A stretch of DNA of 64,000 nucleotides. Origin: Malaciobacter marinus (lineage in GTDB: Bacteria > Campylobacterota > Campylobacteria > Campylobacterales > Arcobacteraceae). The position numbers and the translations under genes were made by a program. The notes below the pieces were generated by a model. The model did not search any database, was not told the DNA's origin, and worked only from the letters and a program-made list of their open reading frames with translations. Every line of letters starts with the position of its first letter. Position 1 is the stretch's first letter. Below are positions 37,356-46,231 of this stretch, in pieces. Location of the stretch: contig NZ_CP032101.1 in the NCBI RefSeq assembly GCF_003544855.1, forward strand, positions 2,542,001 through 2,606,000, written 5' to 3'.

Positions 37356-38492
37356 TTATTTATCTATATATTTTTTTCTAATTTCATCAAATTCATCAAA
37401 ATTTTCAAAAAAGATATCGACTAATAAAGGGTCAAAATGTTTGCCCCTTTGTTCTTTAAATAACTTAAATATCTCATCTAAAGACCAAGCATCTTTATAT
37501 ACTCGTTTACTTCCTAATGCATCAAATACATCTGCAACTGCGGTAATTCTTCCATAAATATGAATATCTTTACCTTTTAATTTTCTAGGATAACCTGTAC
37601 CATCCCATTTTTCATGATGTTCATAAGCAACGATTGCAGCGGTTTTGAGTATTTTTTTATCTGAATTTTTAAGCATATTAAATCCCAGCTTTGAGTGCGT
37701 TTTCATAATTGAAAACTCTTTAGGTGTTAATTTTCCAGGTTTATTTAAAATCTCATCTTTAATACCCACTTTTCCTATATCATGCATGGGACTAGCAAGT
37801 TTTAAAAGCTCTGCTTCTTCTTTACTTAAACCATATTTCAAAGCTAAAATCTCAGAATATAAAGCAACTCTTTTTACATGATTTCCTGTTTCGTTACTTC
37901 TTGTTTCTCCAATAGCTCCCATAGTATACACAATATCTTTTTGGGTATTTATAATCTCTTCTTCTGCTTTTACAACTTCTGTGATATCTGTAGCATAAGC
38001 TAAAATATAATTTATTTTAGAAACACCTTGAAGATTAATTAAAAAATACTTCCCAGTTTCAGTTTTATATTTTATATCAACTGATTTATTTTCTTTTATT
38101 ATTGTTATAGGTTCATCTTTGAAAAATTTTAATAAATCATCTAAACCAAGCTCTTTTTTTGCAGGATTGTTTCTAAAAACAATATTCCCAATTTTATCTA
38201 ACATCAAAATAGGATTTGGATTATATTTTGGAAGATATTTTAAATAAAGAGATTCTAAAACAATCTTTTTGTTTAAATTAAAAACTCTATAAAAAGTACA
38301 ATATCTAATAACTCCTGTATATGCAAAAATAACAGAAAATATAAGTATCCCATTCCAATTATTTATTAAAGATAAAATAAATAATACAACTCCTACGAGA
38401 ATTCTTAAATAACTCTCAGTTGTACTCATATTACAAATACGATTAGAATTATATGCTTTTAAACTATTTTTTAATGTTGTTAACAACTGCAA
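37356..38492 (-). CDS. PAS/HD-GYP domain membrane protein, probable c-di-GMP phosphodiesterase
   Basis: About 378 residues: a hydrophobic region at about 30-60 (one or two TM helices), a PAS-like domain (about 85-175) and a C-terminal HD-GYP domain with the HD pair in ASPMHDIGKVGI and the HHEKWDGTGYP signature. The family hydrolyses cyclic di-GMP. I favour the TTG at 38492, since AAGGA lies 7 bases before it; an in-frame ATG at 38510 has no site. Either start overlaps the acpS 3' end. Its 3' end nearly abuts convergent ruvX. Confidence 0.82.
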   Translation of the reverse strand: MQLLTTLKNSLKAYNSNRICNMSTTESYLRILVGVVLFILSLINNWNGILIFSVIFAYTGVIRYCTFYRVFNLNKKIVLESLYLKYLPKYNPNPILMLDKIGNIVFRNNPAKKELGLDDLLKFFKDEPITIIKENKSVDIKYKTETGKYFLINLQGVSKINYILAYATDITEVVKAEEEIINTQKDIVYTMGAIGETRSNETGNHVKRVALYSEILALKYGLSKEEAELLKLASPMHDIGKVGIKDEILNKPGKLTPKEFSIMKTHSKLGFNMLKNSDKKILKTAAIVAYEHHEKWDGTGYPRKLKGKDIHIYGRITAVADVFDALGSKRVYKDAWSLDEIFKLFKEQRGKHFDPLLVDIFFENFDEFDEIRKKYIDK

Positions 38493-38814
38493 TTGCAAAT
38501 CCTTCATCATGAGTTATAGAAAGGTAAGATTTTTTTATTTTAAATTTCTTTCTTATATGTTTTTTATATTTTAATTTTGGAGCACCTAATTTACTTTTTT
38601 TTATTTTTATATCATGAAAAGAACACTCTTTTCCAATACCAGTTCCCAAAGCTTTACTAGCAGCCTCTTTTGCAGCCCAAAATCCAGCAGCAGTTTCAAC
38701 TTTTTTAACTAATAAAATTTCTTTATCACTTAAAAACTTTTCATAAGCTTTTATTCCAAACCTATCATGCATTTTTTTTATTCTATTTATAGAAGCTACA
38801 TCAATTCCTATCAT
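38464..38814 (-). CDS. acpS: Holo-[acyl-carrier-protein] synthase
   Basis: Transfers 4'-phosphopantetheine from CoA to acyl carrier protein. The 116-residue protein has the family motifs MIGIDVASINRIKKM (metal-binding Asp5), GFWAAKEAASKALGTG and YLSITHDEGFAIAVV. It overlaps the HD-GYP gene at its 3' end and diverges from the ABC permease, with about 30 bases between them. Confidence 0.94.
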   Translation of the reverse strand: MIGIDVASINRIKKMHDRFGIKAYEKFLSDKEILLVKKVETAAGFWAAKEAASKALGTGIGKECSFHDIKIKKSKLGAPKLKYKKHIRKKFKIKKSYLSITHDEGFAIAVVNNIKK

Positions 38815-38832
38815 AATTAAACCTATCTTTTG

Positions 38833-38838
38833 TATAAT
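38833..38838 (+). promoter_or_regulatory. -10 box for a possibly leaderless ABC permease mRNA
   Basis: CTTTTGTATAAT, a strong -10 box. The only sensible ATG (38845) is six bases past it and no Shine-Dalgarno lies between. Transcription starting about 7 nt past the box would start exactly at the A of ATG. Confidence 0.5.
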
Positions 38839-38844
38839 ACTTTT

Positions 38845-39804
38845 ATGAATATTGTATTTAAAAAACTATTATACCTAATTGTTATGCTTATTATTATAAG
38901 CCTTATATCTTTTTTTGCTATAAATTTAGCTCCAAACTCATTTTTTGCAAGTGGAGAGCTAAATCCTAATATAACAAAAGAATCAATAGAGCAACTAAAA
39001 GCTGTTTATGGTCTAGATAAACCTTTATATTTACAATATTTTTCTTGGTTAAGTGCTATTTTGCAACTAGATTTTGGAATATCTTTTGCAAGTGGAACAA
39101 TGGTAAAAAATGAAATTATTACAAGATTACCAATTACACTTATTTTAAATATAAGTTCAATGGTTCTTATTTTTGTTTTATCACTTTATCTTGGAATAAA
39201 AGCAGCTTTTAGCAAATCAAAGCTCTTTGATAAGTTTACAACACAACTTTCACTATTGAGTTTTTCTATGCCATCTTTTTATTTAGCACTTATTTTAATC
39301 TTGGTATTTTCTGTAAACTTAGAACTTTTTCCAATAGCAGGATTACATTCAGTTGCAAATGATGGAAGCTTAAATTACTACTTAGATTTTCTTTGGCATT
39401 TAATCATGCCTATATTTGTAATAGTATTTGCAGGAATTGGAAGCTTAACACTTTATGTAAGATCTCTTGTAATTGAAATATTAAAATCTGATTATATTTT
39501 TTTTGCAAAAGCAAGAGGTTTAAGTAAAAAACAACTTTTAAGATACTATATTTTACCAAATCTGTATCCACCAGTAATAACACTTCTAGGACTTTCACTT
39601 CCAGCAATTATTGGAGGAAGTGTTATTTTAGAATCAATTTTTTCTATTGATGGAATGGGACTTTTATTTTACAAAAGTGCACTTGCACATGACTATCCTG
39701 TAATTATGGGAATACTTATTATTGGTGCATTTTTAACGCTATTAGGAAATATTTTAGCTGATTTAGTTCTTTTAAAACTAAATCCAAATTATAATAATGA
39801 ATAA
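38845..39804 (+). CDS. Orphan ABC transporter permease (DppB/OppB type)
   Basis: 319 residues with about six TM helices and the binding-protein-dependent permease (EAA) loop [27 protein letters not shown]. The N-terminal hydrophobic helix followed by [31 protein letters not shown] is typical of the DppB/OppB family for peptides or nickel. No second permease, ATPase or binding protein is adjacent, so partners must be elsewhere. I use ATG 38845; a TTG at 38830 overlaps the promoter box. It overlaps the upstream part of the panC reading frame. Confidence 0.85.
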   Translation: MNIVFKKLLYLIVMLIIISLISFFAINLAPNSFFASGELNPNITKESIEQLKAVYGLDKPLYLQYFSWLSAILQLDFGISFASGTMVKNEIITRLPITLILNISSMVLIFVLSLYLGIKAAFSKSKLFDKFTTQLSLLSFSMPSFYLALILILVFSVNLELFPIAGLHSVANDGSLNYYLDFLWHLIMPIFVIVFAGIGSLTLYVRSLVIEILKSDYIFFAKARGLSKKQLLRYYILPNLYPPVITLLGLSLPAIIGGSVILESIFSIDGMGLLFYKSALAHDYPVIMGILIIGAFLTLLGNILADLVLLKLNPNYNNE

Positions 39805-39814
39805 GGAAAAAGAA

Positions 39815-40633
39815 TTGGAAATTTTAACAACTATTGAACAATTAAGAAATATACGAAAAAATATAACTGCAAGTGTAGGACTTGTACCAACAATGGGAGC
39901 ATTGCATGATGGGCATATCTCACTTATAAAAAAAGCAAGAGAAGAAAATGATATAGTAATAGTATCTATTTTTGTAAATCCAACTCAGTTTTTACCAGGA
40001 GAAGATTTAGATAAATATCCAAAAAAAGATGAAGCAGATAAAAAAATTTGTGAAATTTGCAAAGTTGATTATATTTTCATGCCTGAAATATCAACAATGT
40101 ATGAAGAAGATGAAGTCTTAATAAAAGCTCCAAGTAAAAGCTATGTTTTAGAAGGTAAAACTAGACCAGGTCACTTTGATGGTGTTTTACAAGTAGTATT
40201 AAAACTATTTAACCTTACAAAACCTACAAATGCATACTTTGGCAAAAAAGATGCCCAACAATTAACACTTATTCAACAAATGGTTAAAAATCTATTTTTG
40301 GATATTAATATTGTTCCATGTGAGATTGTAAGAGAAAAAGATGGTTTAGCGCTTAGTTCTAGAAATATATATTTAAATGAAAAACAAAGAAAAGATGCAC
40401 TTTTAATTTCAAAATCTTTATATCAAGCTGCATCACTAGTAGGAAAAAAAGAAAGAAAATCAAAAGTTTTAAAAGCTAAAATGTATGAAATAATGAAAGA
40501 TTTAGATGTGGAATATATAGCAATTGTAAATAGAGATTTTATTCAAAGTGAAGAAATTGAATTAAAAAATACAATAATATTAGTAGTTGCAAGATTTGGG
40601 AATACAAGATTACTTGATAATATTTGGATTTAA
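39815..40633 (+). CDS. panC: Pantothenate synthetase
   Basis: ATP-dependent joining of pantoate and beta-alanine. Motifs: [20 protein letters not shown] (HIGH-like), [27 protein letters not shown] and LALSSRN. The start is chosen at TTG 39815, because AAGGAA (39803-39808) lies 6 bases before it and the protein then begins at the family's usual place. An in-frame ATG at 39797 lies within the permease gene and has no ribosome-binding site. panB and panD are not in the window. Confidence 0.95.
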   Translation: MEILTTIEQLRNIRKNITASVGLVPTMGALHDGHISLIKKAREENDIVIVSIFVNPTQFLPGEDLDKYPKKDEADKKICEICKVDYIFMPEISTMYEEDEVLIKAPSKSYVLEGKTRPGHFDGVLQVVLKLFNLTKPTNAYFGKKDAQQLTLIQQMVKNLFLDINIVPCEIVREKDGLALSSRNIYLNEKQRKDALLISKSLYQAASLVGKKERKSKVLKAKMYEIMKDLDVEYIAIVNRDFIQSEEIELKNTIILVVARFGNTRLLDNIWI

Positions 40634-40642
40634 TACTTTTTA

Positions 40643-40663
40643 GGTGTACTTTTAAAGTACACC
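40643..40663. terminator. Palindromic terminator between panC and the CheY-like gene
   Basis: GGTGTACTTT and AAAGTACACC, a 10-bp perfect palindrome around one T, 10 bases after the panC stop and 63 bases past the convergent regulator's stop. It is suited to act in both directions, although the U-tracts are short. Confidence 0.6.
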
Positions 40664-40725
40664 ACTTTAAATTTTCCTATCAAAAATGACAATGAAATAG
40701 AAATTGTATTTATAGAAAAAACTTT

Positions 40726-41127
40726 CTAATAGCTATCTAGTTGCTCAGTTTTTTCAATTGTCTTTTCAATAGAAGCATCTAAAAGAGTTGTGGTAAAAGG
40801 TTTTACCATCCATGATGTTGCCCCAACTTGATAACCCTTTTCTTTCATTTCATCACTGCTCTCAGTTGTTAAAACTAAAATAGGTGTACTCATATAATTA
40901 TATTTATTTCTTAGGTTTTCAATAAACTCAAAGCCATTCATATTTGGCATATTAATATCTGTAATAATTAAATCAAACTCTTCATCTTCACAAAGAGCTA
41001 AAGCTTCTATTCCATCTTCTGCTGATTTTGTATCAAGATAACCTAATTCAATTAACGAACTAGATAACATATCTAATATAGTTGTACTATCATCTACATA
41101 TAAAATTTTTAAATTCGCTCTACTCAT
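40726..41127 (-). CDS. CheY-like single-domain response regulator
   Basis: A 133-residue stand-alone receiver: acidic pair D12/D13 (YVDDSTT), phospho-acceptor D57 (LIITDINMPNMNGFEF), T87/T88 and K109 (MVKPF). It has no DNA-binding or enzymatic output domain. It resembles chemotaxis-type receivers; without chemotaxis genes beside it, its kinase is unknown. A TCCTCC-like sequence (AGGAGGA on the minus strand) precedes the ATG, a strong ribosome-binding site. Confidence 0.88.
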   Translation of the reverse strand: MSRANLKILYVDDSTTILDMLSSSLIELGYLDTKSAEDGIEALALCEDEEFDLIITDINMPNMNGFEFIENLRNKYNYMSTPILVLTTESSDEMKEKGYQVGATSWMVKPFTTTLLDASIEKTIEKTEQLDSY

Positions 41128-41171
41128 TTTTTATCCTCCTGTTTTTATCATTTTCTTGGGTGAATATAAGC

Positions 41172-41189
41172 TATACTTTTAAAAGTATA
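41172..41189. terminator. Palindromic terminator overlapping the META gene stop
   Basis: TATACTTTT/AAAAGTATA, an 18-bp perfect palindrome that includes the TAA of the META-domain gene. It resembles the palindrome at 40643 in core sequence and in its flank CTTTAAATTT. Confidence 0.5.
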
Positions 41190-41613
41190 CTGCTTTAAAT
41201 TTCGCTATTTCTTTTTTGTTTTTATCAAAAAAACTCATAAACTCACCTTTTATTTCATATGTTTTTACATTTTGAAGTACTTTAGAAAAAGCATCTTCTG
41301 TCTTGATATTTGGACACATCATCTTAGTACTAGCTATTGCTTGAAAACTTATTGTATTTTTTTCTTTTTTATAGCTTCCAAAAAAATTATTGCAACCTAA
41401 AGATCCAACAACTTTTCCATTTTCTTGAAACTTTATATGTGGTTCTTTATTGAAAACCACTACTTTTTTATCATTTAAAATTAAAGCTTTAAAATATGTA
41501 TTTGTAAATGAAACATTTGCTTTTATAGATTCATTTTGAATAGTTATATTACTACAAGCTGTAAAAAAAACAGTTACAATGAAAAATAATGAAAAAACAA
41601 TTTTATTTTTCAA
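41179..41613 (-). CDS. META-domain (HslJ-like) lipoprotein
   Basis: About 144 residues. A lipoprotein signal peptide ends in FFTAC, with the lipobox Cys near residue 20, followed by a META domain: GKVVGSLGCNNFFGSYKKEKN and the TKMMCPN block. META/HslJ proteins are linked to heat- or antibiotic-stress resistance, with no known enzymatic role. I choose TTG 41613, six bases after AGGAG; a GTG at 41619 would sit directly on the ribosome-binding site. Confidence 0.82.
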   Translation of the reverse strand: MKNKIVFSLFFIVTVFFTACSNITIQNESIKANVSFTNTYFKALILNDKKVVVFNKEPHIKFQENGKVVGSLGCNNFFGSYKKEKNTISFQAIASTKMMCPNIKTEDAFSKVLQNVKTYEIKGEFMSFFDKNKKEIAKFKAVYF

Positions 41614-41644
41614 AATCACTCCTTTTAATTTATTTTGAAAGTGT

Positions 41645-41650
41645 ATTATA
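41645..41650 (-). promoter_or_regulatory. Putative -10 box of the META lipoprotein gene
   Basis: TATAAT on the minus strand, 31 bases upstream of the TTG start and before an AAAGGAG site. The rest of the 41620-41846 gap holds the rimO promoter region (TATGCTAGAAT near 41805-41815) and no gene. Confidence 0.45.
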
Positions 41651-41846
41651 TATTATTTACCTTAAGGAGTAGGATTTATCCTTTCATTATGAAATAATTT
41701 GATTTAAAAATTAAAGCTTTTAACTCTTAATATCTCTATTTTATCTAAATGTACTAAAAAACAGTATAAACAACTTGATGATTAATATTTACAAAAAATT
41801 AAGATTATGCTAGAATTCGCAAAAAATTAAACAAAGATAAAAAATA

Positions 41847-43190
41847 ATGAAATTTAGCGAAACAAAACCTACAAAAACTTTACACTTAGTAAGTTTAGGC
41901 TGTACTAAAAACCTTGTTGATTCAGAGGTTATGCTTGGAAAATTAAATCAATACAAATTAACAAATGACAATGATAAAGCTGATGTTATTATTGTAAATA
42001 CATGTGGATTTATTGATAGTGCAAAAGAAGAGAGTATAAACACAATTTTAAATCTTCATGAACAAAGAAAAAAAGATTCAGTTTTAGTAATGGCTGGTTG
42101 TTTAAGTGAAAGATATAAAGAGGATTTACAAAAAGAGTTACCAGAAATTGATGTTTTTACAGGTGTTGGAGATTATGATAGAATTGATGAGCTAGTACAA
42201 CAAAAACAATCAAACTTTAAAGATGAAGTGTTTTTAGTAAATGATACTAATGAAAGAGTAATTACAGGTTCAAACTATCACGCTTATGTAAAGCTAAGTG
42301 AGGGTTGCAACCAATCTTGTTCATTCTGTGCAATTCCTAGCTTTAAAGGGAAACTTCACTCAAGAACTTTAGAATCACTTGTAAAAGAAGTAAAATCTTT
42401 GGTAAACAAAGGCTATATTGATTTTTCTTTTGTATCTCAAGACTCTTCATCATTTCTAAGAGACTTAGGTTATAAAGATGGACTTATTTCACTAATTAAT
42501 GAAATTGAAAAAATCAAGGGTGTAAAAACAGCTAGAATATTATATTTATATCCATCAACTACATCATTAGAGTTAATTGACAAAATTGCAGATTCAAAAA
42601 TATTTGTAAACTACTTTGATATGCCTTTACAACATATCAGTGCTTCTATGCTAAAGATTATGAAAAGAGGAAAAGGTGTTGAGAAATTAAGAGAACTTAT
42701 GTCTCATATGAAATCAAAGCCAAACTCTTTTGTAAGAACAACTTTTATAGCAGGTCACCCAGGAGAAACACAAGAAGATTTTCAAGAGCTTTGTGATTAT
42801 GTTGAAGAGTTTAAGTTTGATAGAGCAAATGTATTTTCTTATTCAGATGAAGAGGGAACAACAGCTTGCAAAAGCAATGAAAAGATCGAACAAGATCTTA
42901 TTGATTCAAGAGCACAAGAGTTAGGAGAGATTATCACAAATACAACTTTTGACTCCCTTGAAAAGGAAATAGGAAAAGAGTTTGAAGTTTATGTAGATGG
43001 AGAAAGTGATGAGCACGAATATCTATTAAGTGCAAGAAAAACAATTTGGGCTCCTGATATTGATGGAGAAGTATTCATAAATGACAACGAGCTAGAAGAA
43101 CAAATAGAGTTTGGAAAAATTTATAAAGTTAAAGCAACACAACTTGCAGGTGATAAAATTCTAGCAACAGTAGTAGAAAAATGCAATTAA
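41847..43190 (+). CDS. rimO: Ribosomal protein S12 methylthiotransferase RimO
   Basis: Methylthiolates Asp of ribosomal protein S12. The 447-residue protein has the auxiliary cluster cysteines C19, C53 and C85, a radical SAM core with C154-NQS-C158-SF-C161, and a C-terminal TRAM domain. LGCTKNLVDSEVMLG and EGCNQSCSFCAIPSFKG are RimO-type; MiaB is encoded separately at 5080-6396. It overlaps tilS by 10 bases. Confidence 0.96.
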   Translation: MKFSETKPTKTLHLVSLGCTKNLVDSEVMLGKLNQYKLTNDNDKADVIIVNTCGFIDSAKEESINTILNLHEQRKKDSVLVMAGCLSERYKEDLQKELPEIDVFTGVGDYDRIDELVQQKQSNFKDEVFLVNDTNERVITGSNYHAYVKLSEGCNQSCSFCAIPSFKGKLHSRTLESLVKEVKSLVNKGYIDFSFVSQDSSSFLRDLGYKDGLISLINEIEKIKGVKTARILYLYPSTTSLELIDKIADSKIFVNYFDMPLQHISASMLKIMKRGKGVEKLRELMSHMKSKPNSFVRTTFIAGHPGETQEDFQELCDYVEEFKFDRANVFSYSDEEGTTACKSNEKIEQDLIDSRAQELGEIITNTTFDSLEKEIGKEFEVYVDGESDEHEYLLSARKTIWAPDIDGEVFINDNELEEQIEFGKIYKVKATQLAGDKILATVVEKCN

Positions 43191-44170
43191 ATTTATCTGA
43201 GTTAACATCAAAGAAAAATTTACTAGCATTTTCAGCTGGTGTTGACTCTACTGCTTTGTTTTTTCTTTTACTAAAAGATGAAATAAAGTTTGATATTGCA
43301 ATTGTGAACTATAACTTAAGAGAAGAATCAAAAGAAGAATTAGAGTATGCAAAGAGTTTAGCAAAAAAATATGATAAACAAATATTCATAAAAGAAGTTA
43401 CATTAACAGGAAGCAATATTGAAAAAAATGCAAGGGATATAAGATACAACTTCTTTGAAGAAATTATCACGGAAAACGACTATGATAATCTAATTACTGC
43501 ACATCAACTAAATGATAAATTAGAATGGTTCTTAATGCAACTTTCAAAAGGAGCTGGTTTAGTAGAGCTTCTTGGATTACAAGAGTATATAGATAAAGAA
43601 AACTACAAGATTATAAGACCACTTCTTCATACTTCAAAACAAAAACTTGAAGAGTTTTTAAAAGAAAATAGTATCAAATACTTTGTCGATAAATCAAACT
43701 TTGAAGATAAATATAGAAGAAACTACTTTAGACACGAATTTTCAAATAGATTTTTAAGTGAGTTTGAAAATGGTGTCTCAAAAAGCTTTGATTTTTTACA
43801 AAAAGATTTAAAATCTTTAAATATAAATTATACTCCTATATTTAAAGAGAAAAGTCTTACTATTTTTAAAAACTTACATGATGAAAATCTAAATATTAAA
43901 GTAATTGATAAGCACTTAAAAAAAGAGGGTTTTTTACTATCAAAGGCTCAAAGAGATGAGATATTAAAACAACAACAAACAGTAATATCAAATCAAGTTT
44001 CAGTATGTATTAGTGATGAGTTTATTTGGATTTGTCCATATGTTATAAAAACTATGAATAAGAAATTTAAAGAATTTTGTAGAATAAACAAAATACCAAA
44101 ATTAGCAAGAGCCTATATTTTTAATAGAAAAATAGATGAAAAAGAGATTGTTAAAACTATTTATTCTTAG
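43181..44170 (+). CDS. tilS: tRNA(Ile)-lysidine synthase
   Basis: Converts C34 of the CAU-anticodon tRNA-Ile to lysidine so that it reads AUA. The 329-residue N-type ATPase has the PP-loop LAFSAGVDSTALFFLL (SGGxDS-type, with Ala in place of the first Gly), TAHQLNDKLEWFLMQLSKGAG, and a shortened C-terminal region typical of Campylobacterota. It overlaps rimO by 10 bases and, convergently, the small flagellar-region gene by 14 bases. Confidence 0.93.
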   Translation: MQLNLSELTSKKNLLAFSAGVDSTALFFLLLKDEIKFDIAIVNYNLREESKEELEYAKSLAKKYDKQIFIKEVTLTGSNIEKNARDIRYNFFEEIITENDYDNLITAHQLNDKLEWFLMQLSKGAGLVELLGLQEYIDKENYKIIRPLLHTSKQKLEEFLKENSIKYFVDKSNFEDKYRRNYFRHEFSNRFLSEFENGVSKSFDFLQKDLKSLNINYTPIFKEKSLTIFKNLHDENLNIKVIDKHLKKEGFLLSKAQRDEILKQQQTVISNQVSVCISDEFIWICPYVIKTMNKKFKEFCRINKIPKLARAYIFNRKIDEKEIVKTIYS

Positions 44171-44429
44171 CGAACTCTTTTAACTTTTGAGTCTGTTTTA
44201 ATTCATCTTGTGTCTCTTTTCTATACTCTTTTAAAAAATCTATATTTTTAAAAAAAAGTTCTGAAAGTTTTTCTAAATCTTCCAGTGGCAAATCAAAGTC
44301 AGTAATTTTATAAGAAGTTAAATAATCCTTGTTCCATCTTACTAAAGCTTGAGCTTTATCATAAGAATCAAGTGAGTCAATATAAACTAACTCACTTAAG
44401 GCTTTTAAAGACCAGTCTCGTCTTTCCAT
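44157..44429 (-). CDS. Small helical protein downstream of fliS, possible FliT-like chaperone
   Basis: 90 residues, highly charged and predicted to be all helical, with a C-terminal coiled coil (KNIDFLKEYRKETQDELKQ). No family motif is recognised. It overlaps the 3' end of fliS by 25 bases, which suggests translational coupling. The fliD-fliS-fliT arrangement in many bacteria makes a FliT-type export chaperone a reasonable guess, but this rests on position and size alone. Confidence 0.55.
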   Translation of the reverse strand: MERRDWSLKALSELVYIDSLDSYDKAQALVRWNKDYLTSYKITDFDLPLEDLEKLSELFFKNIDFLKEYRKETQDELKQTQKLKEFAKNK

Positions 44430-44761
44430 GCGTCAATCAAACCTTGAGTTACTTTCATAACCTGGTTTACAGAATTAACATTATCATCAATCCCTGCTGA
44501 AAATAATGTTTCTATTTGATATAAATACAATCCATCTAAGTAGTATGCAACGTCACCACCATCAAAATCCAATACATTTCTTAACTCATCAAAAATTGCT
44601 ATTGATTTATTTATGTATGTAAATTTTTGTTCTATATCTTCATTTTCCATTGCACTTCTTACAAAAGATAAATATTTTAATAATCCCTCATAAAGTTTAA
44701 GTATTAATACATAAGGATCATCTGATATAGCACTTTGTTGTTGGTATGCTTCAATTCCCAT
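44405..44761 (-). CDS. fliS: Flagellar export chaperone FliS
   Basis: Keeps flagellin unpolymerised until export. The 118-residue protein has the FliS start (IEAYQQQSAISDDPYVLILKLYEGLLKYL) and the four-helix pattern with DELRNVLDFDGGDVAYYLDGLYLY. A GGAG site precedes the ATG. It is separated from fliD by a terminator and a likely AT-rich promoter region, so it may be a distinct unit with the next gene. Confidence 0.93.
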   Translation of the reverse strand: MGIEAYQQQSAISDDPYVLILKLYEGLLKYLSFVRSAMENEDIEQKFTYINKSIAIFDELRNVLDFDGGDVAYYLDGLYLYQIETLFSAGIDDNVNSVNQVMKVTQGLIDAWKDETGL

Positions 44762-44832
44762 TAAGTAACTCCAAAAGTCTAGTTCTTTGATATTTTAGTA
44801 TATTATATATTAACTTAAAAGAAGTTATGAAT

Positions 44833-44863
44833 AATTAATAGGTAAAATTTTTACCTATTAATT
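44833..44863 (-). terminator. Intrinsic terminator at the end of fliD
   Basis: A perfect 15-bp inverted repeat (AATTAATAGGTAAAA and its complement) whose arm contains the fliD TAA stop. It ends the long flagellar operon before fliS. Confidence 0.75.
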
Positions 44864-46219
44864 TTGAGATGTAGATTGAAGTATCATTTGCTTTAGTCCT
44901 GCAAAAGAAGCTTCCATTTGATTTATAATTGCACCATACTCAGCAAATTGTAATGCTAATTGATTATATTTGCTATCCAAGCTTTTAACTGCTTTATCTT
45001 TATCTTCTGTTAAAGTTTCTTTTCTATCTGTAAGATAAGTATCATATCTTCCAACTAATCCCGTTGATAGTGTTGAATCAGTTAAATACTCTTTTAATTG
45101 AGTTCCTAAGCCTTTAGCTTCTGCTTTACCAATAAATAACTCTCTTAATCCCTCAAAGTCATTATCAATTGCATCTTGAAATTTTGCTGTATCTACAGCT
45201 AGTCTTCCTTCTTTATCAACTTCAAAACCATAATTAAAAAGTGATTTATCATCACCAGTTCCATATGTCCCAAAAATCTTATCTTTAATTCCTGTTTGAA
45301 GAGCTCTTAAAGCAGATTTATCTGAAATTGGAGTATCTTGGTTTGCAAGTTCATCATCTATCATTGTTACAAACTCATTATACTTTGCAACAAAATCTGT
45401 TATTTGCGTATTAATTTGTGCTGTATCATCATTTACATTAATTGATGATTCTCCAAGTTTTAAAGCAGTAATTTTTAGCCCACCATCAACTGATAAGTTA
45501 TTTGTTGCTGTTTCATAATCAATTCCATCAACAGTTGCTTTCATATTTTTTGCTTCTAATATATGATTTGCTGCATTTTCAACTGTACCATCAGTTGTGT
45601 ATCCTAAAACTGCACTTGCATCACCTGTTATACTCAAAGAGTTCTCAAGTCCTGTATCACCACTTTTAATTACCAATCTATAAGAATCACTTCCTACTTG
45701 CTCAACAGAGGCAGTCATTCCCTCTTTTTTGCTAATTTCTGCAGCAAGTTCATCATAAGTTTTATCTGTTGTATCAAAAGTGCTTGTAACGCCCCCTACA
45801 GTAATCTCTAGATCACCTGCACTTATTGCTGCATCTTTTATAGCTTCTGTAACATTATTAGATTGAAAAACATCTTTTTGTGCTAATTGTGTAACATTAA
45901 CTGTTGTAACACCATTATTAAGTTTAGATGCATCAGGTGCATCAAAAATCACTGAATCACCAGATGTCGAAGCCATCTTTTGTTCAAAAGCATCTGTTCC
46001 TGTACTAACAAATAAGTCAAAAGGTTTTACAGCTTCAAGTAATTCATTTAATTTTGTTTGAATTTCTCCAAACTTCTCTTTTTCTAAATCCCAAGTTTCT
46101 AAACTTTTTTCAATTGGTTCTACTTGAGCTTTTCTTTCTGCTGATTTTAACTTATCAATTAACTCTTGATTTAACGAAGCACCTTGTCCACTTCCTAGTC
46201 CTAAAATTCCCTCAGCCAT
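44858..46219 (-). CDS. fliD: Flagellar filament capping protein FliD
   Basis: The filament cap (HAP2), which folds incoming flagellin at the tip. The 453 residues have the usual layout: an N-terminal D0/D1 region (SLNQELIDKLKSAERKAQVEP, then SLETWDLEKEKFGEIQTKLNELL), Thr/Asn/Asp-rich middle domains (NGVTTVNVTQLAQKDVF), and a C-terminal coiled coil ending QMEASFAGLKQMI. It starts 13 bases after the flgK stop. Confidence 0.93.
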   Translation of the reverse strand: MAEGILGLGSGQGASLNQELIDKLKSAERKAQVEPIEKSLETWDLEKEKFGEIQTKLNELLEAVKPFDLFVSTGTDAFEQKMASTSGDSVIFDAPDASKLNNGVTTVNVTQLAQKDVFQSNNVTEAIKDAAISAGDLEITVGGVTSTFDTTDKTYDELAAEISKKEGMTASVEQVGSDSYRLVIKSGDTGLENSLSITGDASAVLGYTTDGTVENAANHILEAKNMKATVDGIDYETATNNLSVDGGLKITALKLGESSINVNDDTAQINTQITDFVAKYNEFVTMIDDELANQDTPISDKSALRALQTGIKDKIFGTYGTGDDKSLFNYGFEVDKEGRLAVDTAKFQDAIDNDFEGLRELFIGKAEAKGLGTQLKEYLTDSTLSTGLVGRYDTYLTDRKETLTEDKDKAVKSLDSKYNQLALQFAEYGAIINQMEASFAGLKQMILQSTSQN

Positions 46220-46231
46220 AATAAACTCCTT

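Noticed and set aside
41620-41846. Possible small RNA or tRNA gene in the largest intergenic gap
   Set aside because: I found no cloverleaf, CCA end or strong terminator; only promoter-like elements for the flanking genes and a very short GGAT/ATCC hairpin.
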